Shown: positions 34,678-44,482, counted from the stretch's first letter. The stretch: DNA of 64,000 nucleotides from Atopobacter sp. AH10 (GCF_003664595.1 NZ_QXPZ01000032.1:1-64000), one strand, 5' to 3'. Program-made: numbers and translations. The notes: generated by a model not told the origin, from the sequence alone.

Positions 34678-35349
34678 CTAGAATTCTTGGTGTTTAAACC
34701 AATCCTTGTCTGGATGTTCGACCCAAACAAATTTACCATGCTTAAATTGAATATGTCCATTTAAGAAGGAATTTTCTTTCTTCTCTTCTCCAATAGTGGT
34801 CAACTCAGCATGTCCTGGCATCAAAATAAAGTCATCAGGGAGCGGTGAAAGATAGCGCTCAATTCCTCGCATTAAAGTTTCAAAATCTCCATCTTCAAAA
34901 TCGGTACGTCCAACAGATCCCTTAAAAATAACATCCCCACAAATAGCAAAGTTTTCATCGTCAAAGAAATAAATGACCGACCCTGCTGAATGCCCAGGTA
35001 CATGTTCCATCCTGACTTTAAATCCATCAATAGCGTACACTTTCCCCGTTTCTTCTATCAAGATATCCGGTTCCCTTTGACCAGCTAGAGCTAACTTTGG
35101 AACATCTAAAGGATGCATATAGACTGGTACTCGATAATAGTCTCTCACTTCCTCTAGGCCTGAGATATGATCATGATGACCGTGAGTAATTAAAATAGCT
35201 ACTGGTTTCAAGCCATTATTGTCAATATAATCAATGATTTCATCCGGATGACCTCCTGGATCAAAAATCAAGGCACGTCCTTTTTCCTCTTCTGACACGA
35301 TATAGCAATATTCTCCGTAGTCTCCGACTTTTAAACGCATCATTTCCAT
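34678..35349 (-). CDS. Metallo-beta-lactamase fold hydrolase (glyoxalase II-like, YqgX type)
   Basis: Cytoplasmic hydrolase of 223 residues. The metal-binding motif HGHHDH is at about residues 56-61, further ligands are His in MEHVPGHSAGS, Asp in FAICGDVIF, and His in MPGHAELTTIG. This pattern matches short glyoxalase II-like or bacillithiol-dependent hydrolases; the true substrate is not known. It stands alone. Confidence 0.85.
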   Translation of the reverse strand: MEMMRLKVGDYGEYCYIVSEEEKGRALIFDPGGHPDEIIDYIDNNGLKPVAILITHGHHDHISGLEEVRDYYRVPVYMHPLDVPKLALAGQREPDILIEETGKVYAIDGFKVRMEHVPGHSAGSVIYFFDDENFAICGDVIFKGSVGRTDFEDGDFETLMRGIERYLSPLPDDFILMPGHAELTTIGEEKKENSFLNGHIQFKHGKFVWVEHPDKDWFKHQEF

Positions 35350-35645
35350 CGAAAAGCCCCCTTTATCCGACTATTTTTTTTAAGTCTAGTCTTTTCTTCT
35401 AGCAAGAAATTTGAAGCTATTGACCAGACGCTAAACCTAGTCTTCTTCATCTCTCTATCTATCCATTTCATTCACTAATCAAGATGACATTTTTTAGTTC
35501 TATCTTTCTAGCTTTAGTCTATACCCAAAAAAGTCTGACTTCAATCCTCTAAAGCAGCTAGTCGCTGGGCAAAAAATTTGCCTCAATAGTTTGGCTAACA
35601 AAGGCTCCTCCTTTCTTTAGCTGTTCCCTATTAAAAAAGTCCAAC

Positions 35646-35750
35646 AAAAAAAGCGTACCCCTCCCCTCATCTTTAGACCTGCTTTCAAGTTTGACATTTT
35701 AGTCTTAAGTACTTGACCATCAGTCCTAAAGGTAAGCTAGCGATACGCTT
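35646..35750 (-). other. Nested structured RNA ending in a terminator after queT
   Basis: Three nested inverted repeats share one centre: AAGCGTA/TACGCTT (35651-35657 and 35744-35750), CTTTAG(G)AC-type arms (35671-35678 and 35723-35731), and TCAAGT/ACTTGA (35685-35690 and 35711-35716). On the minus strand the outer stem is followed by seven Ts. This is the end of the queT transcript or a separate small RNA. The rest of the 451-bp gap 35350-35800 shows no gene. Confidence 0.5.
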
Positions 35751-35800
35751 ATTTTATTATTCACTTTTCCAAAAGCTAAGGATTTCCTCCTAAATATGCC

Positions 35801-36304
35801 TTAGTTTAAAAGACGGGCAAAAGAAATTTTACGATCCAAGATTGGCATAATAAAGGCTCCGACACCCATCGTCACTACTTCCCCTACTGCTACAAAGAAA
35901 TAGCTTTCCCAGAAAGGTAAATGCAGAGCTAAATGCAATTCTAAGCCGATCATAAAGCTACAAAGCCCAAAACTTAGTGCATTCAATAATAATTGGTCTC
36001 TTGTCTTATCTCTCAGTTTTATCAAGACGGTCGTTAAAGCTAAAGATAAAGCAGAATGGCCTACCCCGAAAATGAGATCATACCAACCAAGTCCACTTGA
36101 AAACATAAATAAGGCATTTGAAAGGAAAACTCCCCCTAAAATTCCATAAGCATATTTACGATCCCAGATGATCAAATGATTTAAAATTTCTGCTAAGCGA
36201 AATTGTACAGGCCCAAATGACATAAAGCTGAACACTGAAGTCATAACGACATATAAAGTTGCCACAAGGGCATTGATAGTTAATTGTTTAGTTGATTTTG
36301 ACAT
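35801..36304 (-). CDS. queT: Queuosine precursor transporter QueT (ECF S component)
   Basis: A 167-residue membrane protein with about five or six helices, of the QueT family, the substrate-binding component of an energy-coupling-factor importer for queuosine precursors such as preQ1. The conserved motif FGPVQFRLAEILNHL is at about residues 30-44. A preQ1-I riboswitch directly overlaps its ribosome binding site, confirming the substrate. The shared ECF ATPases are not in this window. Confidence 0.93.
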   Translation of the reverse strand: MSKSTKQLTINALVATLYVVMTSVFSFMSFGPVQFRLAEILNHLIIWDRKYAYGILGGVFLSNALFMFSSGLGWYDLIFGVGHSALSLALTTVLIKLRDKTRDQLLLNALSFGLCSFMIGLELHLALHLPFWESYFFVAVGEVVTMGVGAFIMPILDRKISFARLLN

Positions 36305-36310
36305 ATAATC

Positions 36311-36350
36311 CTCCTAGTTTTTTTACGTGGGATGGTTGATGAACCACGGT
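36311..36350 (-). promoter_or_regulatory. preQ1-I riboswitch upstream of queT
   Basis: On the minus-strand RNA a CGTGG/CCACG stem with GGTTC at its base and a short loop is followed by the A-rich tail AAAAAAACTAGGAGG, whose end is the queT Shine-Dalgarno. This is the class I preQ1 aptamer. Sequestration of the ribosome binding site by the pseudoknot implies translational repression by preQ1. Confidence 0.85.
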
Positions 36351-36476
36351 CTTTCGACAGATTTTAGATCTATCCCTATGTATTCTTAAGGAAACCATTC
36401 TTAATTTTTTTGGAAAAGTAGTCGCTACTTCTCTCCTAACTACACTAGTTAGAAAAGAAGTTGCTATTCCAGCCGA

Positions 36477-37598
36477 TTAGATATAGCGGTGTGGCAATCG
36501 TGGGCCAAAGAGGGTCAGTACTTCATAAGAAATCGTTCCAGATGCCTTTGCTAAATCTTCTGCTGTTACCTCTTCTTGCCCGTTTCGTCCCATCAAAGTA
36601 ACTTTTGTGCCAACAGGGTAATAGTCTGGCAAGCGAACCATCATTTGATCCATGCATATACGTCCTGCCACCGGACATTTCTTCCCATCAATGATAACTG
36701 GGACATTCTTATAAGCACGCTGCCATCCATCTGCATAACCAATAGGTAGGGTTGCTAACCATTCATCTTCTTCAGCTACATATTCTGCTCCATAGCCGAC
36801 AGATTCACCTTGATGCAGTTTTTTCACCATGACAATTTCTGTCGCTAAAGACATCACAGGAGAAATTCCCTCTAAGGCATTTATATCCTCTCCTGCTGGG
36901 CTATAGCCATACATGGCAATACCCAAACGAACAGCATCTGTTTCAAATTCAGGGTACCACATCCCTGCTGCAGAATTATCAATATGAATGCGTTCTACCC
37001 TTTCACGATAAGGGGCTACCAAATCACAAAAACGCCTATATTGTTTTTCTGTAAAGGAGCGATCCTTGGTATCTGCCTTGGCTAAATGAGTAAACAAGCC
37101 TTCCCATTTCACATATGTTTGCTCTTTTAGTAAATCGCTAATTTCTGCTAATTCTGTTTGAGTGCGCACACCGATTCGCCCCATACCAGTGTCTAAAGCT
37201 ACATGCACTAAAAGTTTATGCCTAGCATCTTTATCGACCTCTTTGATGGCCTTTTTCAGCCATTCAACATCTGGAACAGTTAAACGAATTCCCCATTTTT
37301 GGGCTAAAGGAATGGCAGACGTATCTGTCACACCAAGAACAAGAACCGGCAGATCGATCCCAGCCTTATGCAGCTGAACGCCTTCATCCAAGGTGGCCAC
37401 ACAGAACAAAGTCACCCCCGCTTCTTGCGCAGCTTTTGCGATCTGTACAGCTCCGTGTCCATAAGCATTCGCCTTAACAACTGCATAAATTTCCCTTTTA
37501 GGATCTACAGTTTCTTGCAATGCTTTGACCACTTGGATGTTTTGTCGCACTTTACCGAGATCTACCGTTAACTCAGCCGGGCGGTGTTTTGATTCCAT
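36477..37598 (-). CDS. alr: Alanine racemase
   Basis: PLP enzyme that makes D-alanine for peptidoglycan. The PLP lysine is Lys42 in VVKANAYGHG and the second catalytic residue is Tyr269 in VGYGAEY. 373 residues, the normal length. It follows cshA by 34 bp, and its product feeds the D-Ala-D-Ala ligase and MurF encoded just upstream. The acpS gene often found before alr in relatives is absent here. Confidence 0.96.
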   Translation of the reverse strand: MESKHRPAELTVDLGKVRQNIQVVKALQETVDPKREIYAVVKANAYGHGAVQIAKAAQEAGVTLFCVATLDEGVQLHKAGIDLPVLVLGVTDTSAIPLAQKWGIRLTVPDVEWLKKAIKEVDKDARHKLLVHVALDTGMGRIGVRTQTELAEISDLLKEQTYVKWEGLFTHLAKADTKDRSFTEKQYRRFCDLVAPYRERVERIHIDNSAAGMWYPEFETDAVRLGIAMYGYSPAGEDINALEGISPVMSLATEIVMVKKLHQGESVGYGAEYVAEEDEWLATLPIGYADGWQRAYKNVPVIIDGKKCPVAGRICMDQMMVRLPDYYPVGTKVTLMGRNGQEEVTAEDLAKASGTISYEVLTLFGPRLPHRYI

Positions 37599-37632
37599 TT
37601 TGTCACTCCTTATCCTTTTTCAGAAGCTATCC

Positions 37633-39162
37633 CTACTTGCGTTTTTGGATCGTAAAACCTAGGCCTTTTCGTTTTGGAGATTGATTTTTTCCCTTAGTCG
37701 AACGTTGGCTTCTTCCTTCATTCAACCTAGCCTTAGTATCTTTCTGACCTTTTTCATGATATTGGCGCCGATTCTTTTGGCGTCTTGATCGTTCCCGATC
37801 TCCCTTTTGGGCAAAATTTCTAGGACCTTTTTTCCCGTGTCTTCTAGGCAATGGCTTTTCAGGCGTAATCGTCACCTTCACAGCTGTCTTATCTTTTGCC
37901 ATAGTTCGTAATAAGGCAGAAGCCAATTCTTCTTGTGTATATTGCTCGCAAAGGGCTCTTATTTCTTCTTGGTAATAATGTGGCACTTGGTCGTCCATCA
38001 ATTGACTAATTTCTTCACGTGCACTTGCTAATTGTCCCTTAAAGGCATCCTTATCCGTTGGTGGTCGCATTGGCGTCATACGTGTTTTAGTTAGGTCTTC
38101 AATGACTCTCAAGTATTCCATTTCATTAGGATTAACAAAAGTAATGGACATACCTTCTTGTCCTGCTCTACCCGTTCGGCCAATCCGATGAACATAACTT
38201 TCTGGATCTTGAGGGATATCGTAATTATAGACATGCGTCACCCCAGATATATCCAAGCCACGAGCCGCTACATCAGTAGCTACTAAAATATCTATAGCCC
38301 CTTCTTTAAAATCTTTTAGGACTTCTAAGCGACGATTTTGTGGCAGATCTCCATGGATTCCCTTGGATTGGTAGCCTCTCATCGCTAAGCCTCTCGCTAA
38401 TTCGTCAACCCGGCGTTTCGTCCGGCCAAAAACAATGGTCAAGTCTGGTGTTTGGGCATCCAGCAAGCGAGTCATTATATCAAACTTTTCGTATTCTTTA
38501 GCCTTAATGAAGTATTGGTCAATCAAGTTAGCCGTTAATTGTTTCGTTTTGATCGCCACATGTGTTGGATCCTTCATGAAATGAGTCCCAATCCTTTTGA
38601 TTTCATCTGGCATGGTGGCAGAGAACATTAAGGTTTGGCGTTCGCTAGGGAGGGCTTTGATAATGGCTTCAATATCTTCTAAAAAGCCCATGTTCAACAT
38701 TTCATCTGCTTCATCTAATACCAAGGTATGCAAATGATCCAGTTTGATGGTTCCTCTACGGATATGATCCAATAAACGGCCTGGCGTTCCCACTATAACT
38801 TGTGGGCCTTTTTTCAAGAGTCGAATTTGCCGTTGAATATCTGCCCCACCATAAACGACTTGAACTTCCACCTTAGCTTCTTGACCTAAACGATAGAGTT
38901 CTTCTTGGGTTTGGACAGCCAATTCGCGTGTTGGCGAAATCACTAAGCCTTGCACTTGCCTTTGCCCACTAACGATGTGTTCTAATAATGGTAGTCCAAA
39001 AGCTGCAGTTTTACCTGTCCCCGTTTGAGCTTGACCGATAACATCTTTGCCCTCTAAGGCTAAGGGAATTGTTTTTTCTTGAATCGGTGTAGCTTCTTCA
39101 AAACCCATCTCCTGTACAGCCTTTAACAAGGCCTCTTTTAAATGTAAGTCTTCAAATTTCAA
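37633..39162 (-). CDS. cshA: DEAD-box RNA helicase CshA
   Basis: ATP-dependent RNA helicase of the degradosome and ribosome assembly. Q-motif and Walker A AQTGTGKT at residues 45-52, DEAD at 150-153, SAT at about 182, and HRIGRTGRAG in the second RecA domain. The tail from about residue 430 is strongly basic (RRHGKKGPRN, RSRRQKNRRQ), typical for RNA tethering. 509 residues. Separated from murF by a terminator, so it has its own promoter, and is followed closely by alr. Confidence 0.95.
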   Translation of the reverse strand: MKFEDLHLKEALLKAVQEMGFEEATPIQEKTIPLALEGKDVIGQAQTGTGKTAAFGLPLLEHIVSGQRQVQGLVISPTRELAVQTQEELYRLGQEAKVEVQVVYGGADIQRQIRLLKKGPQVIVGTPGRLLDHIRRGTIKLDHLHTLVLDEADEMLNMGFLEDIEAIIKALPSERQTLMFSATMPDEIKRIGTHFMKDPTHVAIKTKQLTANLIDQYFIKAKEYEKFDIMTRLLDAQTPDLTIVFGRTKRRVDELARGLAMRGYQSKGIHGDLPQNRRLEVLKDFKEGAIDILVATDVAARGLDISGVTHVYNYDIPQDPESYVHRIGRTGRAGQEGMSITFVNPNEMEYLRVIEDLTKTRMTPMRPPTDKDAFKGQLASAREEISQLMDDQVPHYYQEEIRALCEQYTQEELASALLRTMAKDKTAVKVTITPEKPLPRRHGKKGPRNFAQKGDRERSRRQKNRRQYHEKGQKDTKARLNEGRSQRSTKGKNQSPKRKGLGFTIQKRK

Positions 39163-39295
39163 TCAATTTACTCCTTTATCTATACTGTCTTTCTTTAAGA
39201 GAGTGAAAAAGTATCCCCTAGCCTTTACAAAAAGAGCTAGTGATCTGTCACATCTCCTTCGACCCTTCCTATTAAAAGGGCTTCATTAGTGATAA

Positions 39296-39325
39296 AAGAG
39301 GCCACCCAATCGTGGCCTCGAAAAA
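39296..39325 (-). terminator. Terminator between murF and cshA
   Basis: A perfect GAGGCCAC/GTGGCCTC stem (39298-39305 and 39312-39319) with a six-base loop, followed on the minus strand by TTTTATC. Confidence 0.85.
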
Positions 39326-39338
39326 TCTTACCTTGATC

Positions 39339-40730
39339 TTATTCATCTATTGCTCTTAAGGATTCCACAACAGGTAACAAGCCTGTTCCAAAACTTGCTT
39401 TAAAAAGAATATCGTCTCCAGCTTGTAGATCTTCTTTTAATAAGCGGATCAATGCAGAATGGTCATTTTCTATATAGCTGATCCGATTCTCTGGCCATGT
39501 TTCCACTAAAGCCTGACGGAGGTTATCCATTAATGGGCCAAAAAGGTAAACATGGTCAATTAATTCAGGATCCAATACTTTAGCCATATCCCGATGATAT
39601 TGTGCCGCGCCTTCACCGAGTTCTCTCATATCTCCTAAGACAACCATCCGACGCCCTTTATGGTCATTTGCCTCAGTTTCTTGGAAGCCTTTTAAAATAG
39701 CAGTCATAGAGGTTGGACTAGCATTATAAGCATCGTTCAACAAATTAGCGCCATTAACTCCCTTGAGCCATTCATTTCTATTTTTGGTCAAATCAAAACC
39801 GGCCAATCCTTTACGAATCGCTTCAGTAGATAAATTCAAACACTTCCCTAGCAAAATAACGGCAGAGGCATTTGACACATTATGGCGTCCAAGGACCGGC
39901 AAGCTGAATTCTTCTCCATCCACGGTAAAACGCGTTTCATGCTTCTTCAATTGTATATTTTCTGCCCAAAGGCTTGCTTTTTCAACACTTGCCCCTTCTA
40001 AAGCGAAGGTGAGTTGCTTCAAACGGGATGGAATAAAAGGAGGAATTAAGGGCTCATTTGCAGGATAAATGATCGTCCCCTCTTCCATCGAATCGGTAAT
40101 GCTCGCCTTTTCTTTAGCAATTCCTTCTCTAGTTTTCAGCTGCTCTATATGACTTTCCCCAATCAGGGTAATCACGGCAAAGTTGGGTTGAGCTATTTCT
40201 GTCAGAACGTGCATTTCGCCTGCTTCACTAGTGCCCATTTCAATCACTAAGACTTCTGTGTCTTCAGGCATATCTAAAATGGTTTGTGGCAAGCCGATTT
40301 CATTGTTGTAGTTTCCTTGTGTCTTATGAACTTTATAGCTGGTTCCTAGAACACTTGCGATCATATCTTTCGTCGTTGTTTTACCATTGCTGCCCGTAAT
40401 ACCGACTACGAGTGGATGAATTAATTGACGGTAATACCGCGCTAGATCTTGCATGGCCAATAATGTGTCATCCACAATTATCGAGCAAGCCCCTTCAGGA
40501 GCATCAGCTACTTTACGACTCCAGAAATAGGCACTCGCCCCATTCTTAATCGCTTCTTCAACATAATCATGCCCATCAGTCCGTCCCCCAATTAAAGGGA
40601 CAAACAAACTTCCCGGACGGCATAAACGAGAATCAAAAGTAACATGATTAATCCAGTCAAAGCAATGGGCAGATTGATAATCAATCGCTTTAACTGCTTT
40701 CACAATTTGGTTGATCTGTAAAGCTTTCAC
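39339..40730 (-). CDS. murF: UDP-MurNAc-tripeptide:D-Ala-D-Ala ligase MurF
   Basis: Cytoplasmic ATP-dependent ligase that adds D-Ala-D-Ala to the peptidoglycan precursor. The ATP loop GITGSNGKTTTKDM is at about residues 110-123, with EMGTSEAGE and NDAYNASPTSM further on, all typical of MurF. 463 residues. Starts 3 bp after ddl, whose product is its substrate, so the two form an operon. Confidence 0.95.
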   Translation of the reverse strand: MKALQINQIVKAVKAIDYQSAHCFDWINHVTFDSRLCRPGSLFVPLIGGRTDGHDYVEEAIKNGASAYFWSRKVADAPEGACSIIVDDTLLAMQDLARYYRQLIHPLVVGITGSNGKTTTKDMIASVLGTSYKVHKTQGNYNNEIGLPQTILDMPEDTEVLVIEMGTSEAGEMHVLTEIAQPNFAVITLIGESHIEQLKTREGIAKEKASITDSMEEGTIIYPANEPLIPPFIPSRLKQLTFALEGASVEKASLWAENIQLKKHETRFTVDGEEFSLPVLGRHNVSNASAVILLGKCLNLSTEAIRKGLAGFDLTKNRNEWLKGVNGANLLNDAYNASPTSMTAILKGFQETEANDHKGRRMVVLGDMRELGEGAAQYHRDMAKVLDPELIDHVYLFGPLMDNLRQALVETWPENRISYIENDHSALIRLLKEDLQAGDDILFKASFGTGLLPVVESLRAIDE

Positions 40731-40733
40731 TCT

Positions 40734-41804
40734 TTATTCACCTTCACTCACATCTGAACGTGTTTGGTGCAAGGCATTCTTTTGTTTGAAACGTTTGATC
40801 GCTAATTCAATCAAGTTTTCGATCAAGTCATGGTATTGCAAACCTGTCACTTCCCAAAGTTTTGGATACATTGAAAATTTCGTGAAACCAGGGAATGTGT
40901 TCACTTCATTGATATATATTTCATCATTAGCTGTTAGGAAGAAGTCGCAACGTGCTAAGCCTGATCCATCAATCACCTCAAAAGCTTCTTTGGCGTATTG
41001 GCGGATCTTTTGACTGATTTCTTCAGAAATAGGAGCAGGGATGATCAATTTAACATCGTTGTTAATATATTTTTCATCATAGTCATAGAAGCCTTTTTCT
41101 TTACCTAATTCCCCCACAACGGAAGTATGGATATCTTCATGACCTAAAACAGCACACTCTACTTCCCGAGCTTCGATCCCTAATTCAATGACAATACGGC
41201 TATCAAATTGGAAGGCCAAGTTAATGGCTGCCGTTAGTTCGTCACGATCATTTGCTTTAGAAATCCCCACTGAAGAACCTAAGTTAGCTGGTTTAACAAA
41301 CATAGGGTAGACCAAACTACCTTCACACTTCCCATAAACAGAAGTTGGGTAATTATCCCATTCCCACTTAGTAATTGGCACAAAAGGCAATTGAGGTAAG
41401 CCAACTTGTTGGAAAAGGTACTTCGTCACAATCTTGTCCATCCCACAAGCACTAGCCAATACCCCACAGCCAACATAAGGAATACCTAAGACTTCAAGCA
41501 AGCCTTGAATAGTCCCATCTTCCCCATAAGGGCCATGTAAGCATGGAATAGCCACTGCATCCTCTTCTTGTAGAACAGCTGGAGAAACGACTTGGCCACG
41601 ACCTTCTTTACTCAAAACCATTTCTTCTGAACTAGCAAATGGAGCCGTCCGTTCTTCCCCTTTAAACCAGGTTCCAGCTTGGTCAATAAAAATAGGAACC
41701 ATCACGTGCCGTTCATAGTACAACTCGTTTTGAATAGAAAATGCAGAAAGGACAGAGATGTCTCGTTCTGCGCTTCGTCCACCGTAAATTAAGAAAATTT
41801 TCAT
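40734..41804 (-). CDS. ddl: D-alanine--D-alanine ligase
   Basis: ATP-grasp ligase joining two D-alanines. Start MKIFLIYGGRSAERDISVLSA, the CLHGPYGEDG motif, ATP-binding VKPANLGSSVGI, and C-terminal NEVNTFPGFT with metal ligands. A Tyr or Phe near the active site decides vancomycin type; the loop reads MYPKLW here and I do not assign it. 356 residues. Coupled to murF and preceded by an unknown gene with 35 bp between. Confidence 0.95.
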   Translation of the reverse strand: MKIFLIYGGRSAERDISVLSAFSIQNELYYERHVMVPIFIDQAGTWFKGEERTAPFASSEEMVLSKEGRGQVVSPAVLQEEDAVAIPCLHGPYGEDGTIQGLLEVLGIPYVGCGVLASACGMDKIVTKYLFQQVGLPQLPFVPITKWEWDNYPTSVYGKCEGSLVYPMFVKPANLGSSVGISKANDRDELTAAINLAFQFDSRIVIELGIEAREVECAVLGHEDIHTSVVGELGKEKGFYDYDEKYINNDVKLIIPAPISEEISQKIRQYAKEAFEVIDGSGLARCDFFLTANDEIYINEVNTFPGFTKFSMYPKLWEVTGLQYHDLIENLIELAIKRFKQKNALHQTRSDVSEGE

Positions 41805-41839
41805 ACTTACTTCCCTCCAACTTATCTCCTACATCATCA

Positions 41840-42580
41840 TTAATAAGGCGAGCGTATTTCTTCTACCGTCCAAGTTAGTCTTTGCCGATCATATTGCAAG
41901 AAGAACTCGGGGTCTCGGTCATGTGACAACTGTTGAAAATCTTCGGTAAAGAAAATTGGAACAGTCACTTTGCTCTTATCAGCTGTTAACTTGTTAAAGT
42001 CTAATAAGACACCTTCACGAAAAAGATCCGCAAATTGAGAAAAAACCTCTCTAGACATTAATGGAATCTCTTCTTCAGAAAAAGTAAATGGCCAAGGTCG
42101 TCGCACTAAACGACGAACTTCTGACACGACATACTCATTAACCAAGCTATTGAACTCTTCTGGTTGCCGTTGATAGATTTTGTAACAATCATCCGCTAAA
42201 ACCAATAAAGTCCAATTATTCTGTAATTTGTAAAAAAATGGTGAGCGATACGGTTGCCCCACATGATTCATGTACAATATTTCAGAAATTTCCAAAGGGG
42301 TCAATTGTTCCAATAACTCTCGAGATTGGTAATCAATCCAACTAACCGGATGAATCTTTTTGCTCGCCACATCTTGAAGGAAGCTTTTCGTCGCTTCTAC
42401 TGAGTCCAATATCGTAAACTTAGTGTAAGGGTCTATCACCCCTATGTTGCGAACTTTTTCCAGCAACATTATCTTTTGAGGAAGTAAGACTTCATGCTCT
42501 AACAATACATTGTGTAAAGGCAACCCTTTTACCAAAGTTTGGTGGCTTACCATATCATAATGTACGTATAGCGTTAACAT
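41840..42580 (-). CDS. Unrecognised protein upstream of ddl-murF
   Basis: A 246-residue soluble protein I do not recognise. No signal peptide, membrane helix or catalytic motif is obvious; the composition is ordinary. It has a GGAGG ribosome binding site and runs in the same direction as ddl with a gap of 35 bp, so it is probably in that operon. Any role in cell-wall synthesis would be guesswork. Confidence 0.7.
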   Translation of the reverse strand: MLTLYVHYDMVSHQTLVKGLPLHNVLLEHEVLLPQKIMLLEKVRNIGVIDPYTKFTILDSVEATKSFLQDVASKKIHPVSWIDYQSRELLEQLTPLEISEILYMNHVGQPYRSPFFYKLQNNWTLLVLADDCYKIYQRQPEEFNSLVNEYVVSEVRRLVRRPWPFTFSEEEIPLMSREVFSQFADLFREGVLLDFNKLTADKSKVTVPIFFTEDFQQLSHDRDPEFFLQYDRQRLTWTVEEIRSPY

Positions 42581-42715
42581 TCGTCTCCCTCCTTTTAATT
42601 AATTTTACACCTATACCCTACAAGGAAGTCCTTCTTCCATGTAGATGAACTCTTCATATCAAGATGTCAACTCATATATTGTACCAAAAACTTATTGCTA
42701 TCTAAAGATTTTTAA

Positions 42716-42742
42716 GAAAAAAGAGACAGGTCACTGTCTCTT
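42716..42742 (-). terminator. Terminator of lemA-htpX
   Basis: AAGAGACAG pairs with CTGTCTCTT around GTCA, followed on the minus strand by six Ts. Confidence 0.85.
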
Positions 42743-42839
42743 CGCTACTAACAAAGGAAGCTCACCCACGAAGACTAGAGTCAACTTCTTTCACTGATTC
42801 CTTAGAATAAAAAAGTATATCCATCTAGGATTTTCTATC

Positions 42840-43742
42840 TTACATTTGTTCTAAACGCTTAATTCGGTTGGCTGTTGATGGGTGAGTGGAAAAGAGATGA
42901 TCTCTTTCCTCTCCGCGCCCTTTCGCTCCAGGAAACATAATATACATCCCTTCAGAACCCGCTGGCACTTGTTGCATCGGTTCCGATTGAGAAATTTTCT
43001 TCAGAGCCGAAATCAACCCTTGAGGATTTCTTGTCAACTCCACAGCACTTGCATCCGCTAGATACTCACGGTTTCTAGAAATAGCCATTTGCATAATCGC
43101 TGTCATTAACGGAGTCAGTATGAGCAAGAGGATGGATAGGATTAAGACAATAGCTCCACCCCCATCTTCCCGATCATCTGATCTTCGTGACCGTCCTCCA
43201 CCAAAATAAGCCATTCTTAAACTGAACTGACTGAGGAATCCAAGGACTGCCCCCAAAGCAACTGCCACTGTTTGTAACCTGATATCATAGTTTTTAATAT
43301 GAGAAAATTCATGAGCGATAACCCCTTCTAATTCCTCACGATTCAAACGTTCGAGCAAGCCTGTTGTGACAGCAACAGCTGATTTTTCTGGAGACATACC
43401 AGTCGCAAAAGCATTTGGAGAAGGATCATTAATCACAAACATCCTTGGCATCGGTAGATGTGAAACAATGGCCATATCCGAGACGATATTATAGTACATA
43501 GGGAAATCGTCCTTTTCTTTTACTTCTCTTGCCCCATTCATCGCCATAACAATAGCTGTTGAGTTGGCCACCATTACTAGTGTATAGGCCAAGCCAGCAA
43601 TGACCGCTAGAGCAATACCTGAAAGAGCGTTATCCATATACAGACGCCCTACTGCTCCACCTACTAATACAAAAAAGACCAAATACATGGCAACGACAGC
43701 AAATGTCTTCCGCTTATTCATAGCAATTTGTTGCCTAAACAT
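42840..43742 (-). CDS. htpX: Membrane zinc metalloprotease HtpX
   Basis: Integral membrane protease for quality control. Helices at about 12-36 and 44-68, zinc motif HEFSH at residues 144-148, two further helices near 155-175 and 193-215, and the downstream Glu ligand in NREYLADASAVEL. 300 residues, normal. It follows lemA by 158 bp, the same order as in many Firmicutes. Confidence 0.95.
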   Translation of the reverse strand: MFRQQIAMNKRKTFAVVAMYLVFFVLVGGAVGRLYMDNALSGIALAVIAGLAYTLVMVANSTAIVMAMNGAREVKEKDDFPMYYNIVSDMAIVSHLPMPRMFVINDPSPNAFATGMSPEKSAVAVTTGLLERLNREELEGVIAHEFSHIKNYDIRLQTVAVALGAVLGFLSQFSLRMAYFGGGRSRRSDDREDGGGAIVLILSILLLILTPLMTAIMQMAISRNREYLADASAVELTRNPQGLISALKKISQSEPMQQVPAGSEGMYIMFPGAKGRGEERDHLFSTHPSTANRIKRLEQM

Positions 43743-43900
43743 GGTCTTCCCTCCTTCTCTCTTGACAACTTATTCCACTTCCTATTTTTACTAGACACAA
43801 AAATTCCTAAGCTAGAGAGGATAGCCTTTATATAACTATCCGAGTATACGCCTATAAAAGCCTATCGTCTCAAAGGATAAAGCTACTTGTGACTTAAAAC

Positions 43901-44482
43901 TTAAAATTGTACTTTTGGCACTTGCCGTTCTGCTTCTTGTGCTTCCAATTGTTTTTCTTCTTTAAAATTAAATAGACTAGCAATCAGATTAGATGGCACT
44001 GTTTCCCGTTTAATATTGTATTCTGCTACGCTTGAATTGTACAATTGGCGAGAATAGGCAATCTTATTTTCTGTATTGGCTAATTCTTCTTGCAGACGTA
44101 AATAATTGGCATTTGCCTTCAAATCTGGATAGGATTCAGCCACAGCAAATAAACTCTTCAAACTGCTTGATAGTTGATTGGCTGCTGCCATAATTTGACT
44201 AGGATCAGCATCCCCTACACGTAACTCTTGAATTTGTTGACGTTGTGCAATCACCTTTTCAAGAGTTTCCGATTCATGCTTCGTATAGCCTTTTACAGTT
44301 TCGACTAGGTTAGGTATTAGATCATTACGTCTGATCAATTGCACATCAATTTGACTCCAGGCTTCCTTCACCCATTGCCGTAATTTAATCAAACGGTTGT
44401 ATGCAGAAATCCCCCAAACAAGGGCCAAAAGAATAACGACTAGGATGACTAATTTAGTCGAAAAAAAGTTTGTCGCAACCAT
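43901..44482 (-). CDS. lemA: LemA family protein
   Basis: A 193-residue membrane protein with a short N-terminus, one helix at about residues 9-26, and a long helical external domain including RNDLIPNLVETVKGYTKHE, the family signature. Function is unknown, but it is repeatedly next to HtpX and may be its partner or substrate. Own ribosome binding site GGAGGAAT-type. Confidence 0.92.
   Translation of the reverse strand: MVATNFFSTKLVILVVILLALVWGISAYNRLIKLRQWVKEAWSQIDVQLIRRNDLIPNLVETVKGYTKHESETLEKVIAQRQQIQELRVGDADPSQIMAAANQLSSSLKSLFAVAESYPDLKANANYLRLQEELANTENKIAYSRQLYNSSVAEYNIKRETVPSNLIASLFNFKEEKQLEAQEAERQVPKVQF

Noticed and set aside
35646-35750. 6S RNA as identity of the nested hairpin
   Set aside because: Too short (105 nt against about 190) and lacks the large central bubble of 6S RNA.
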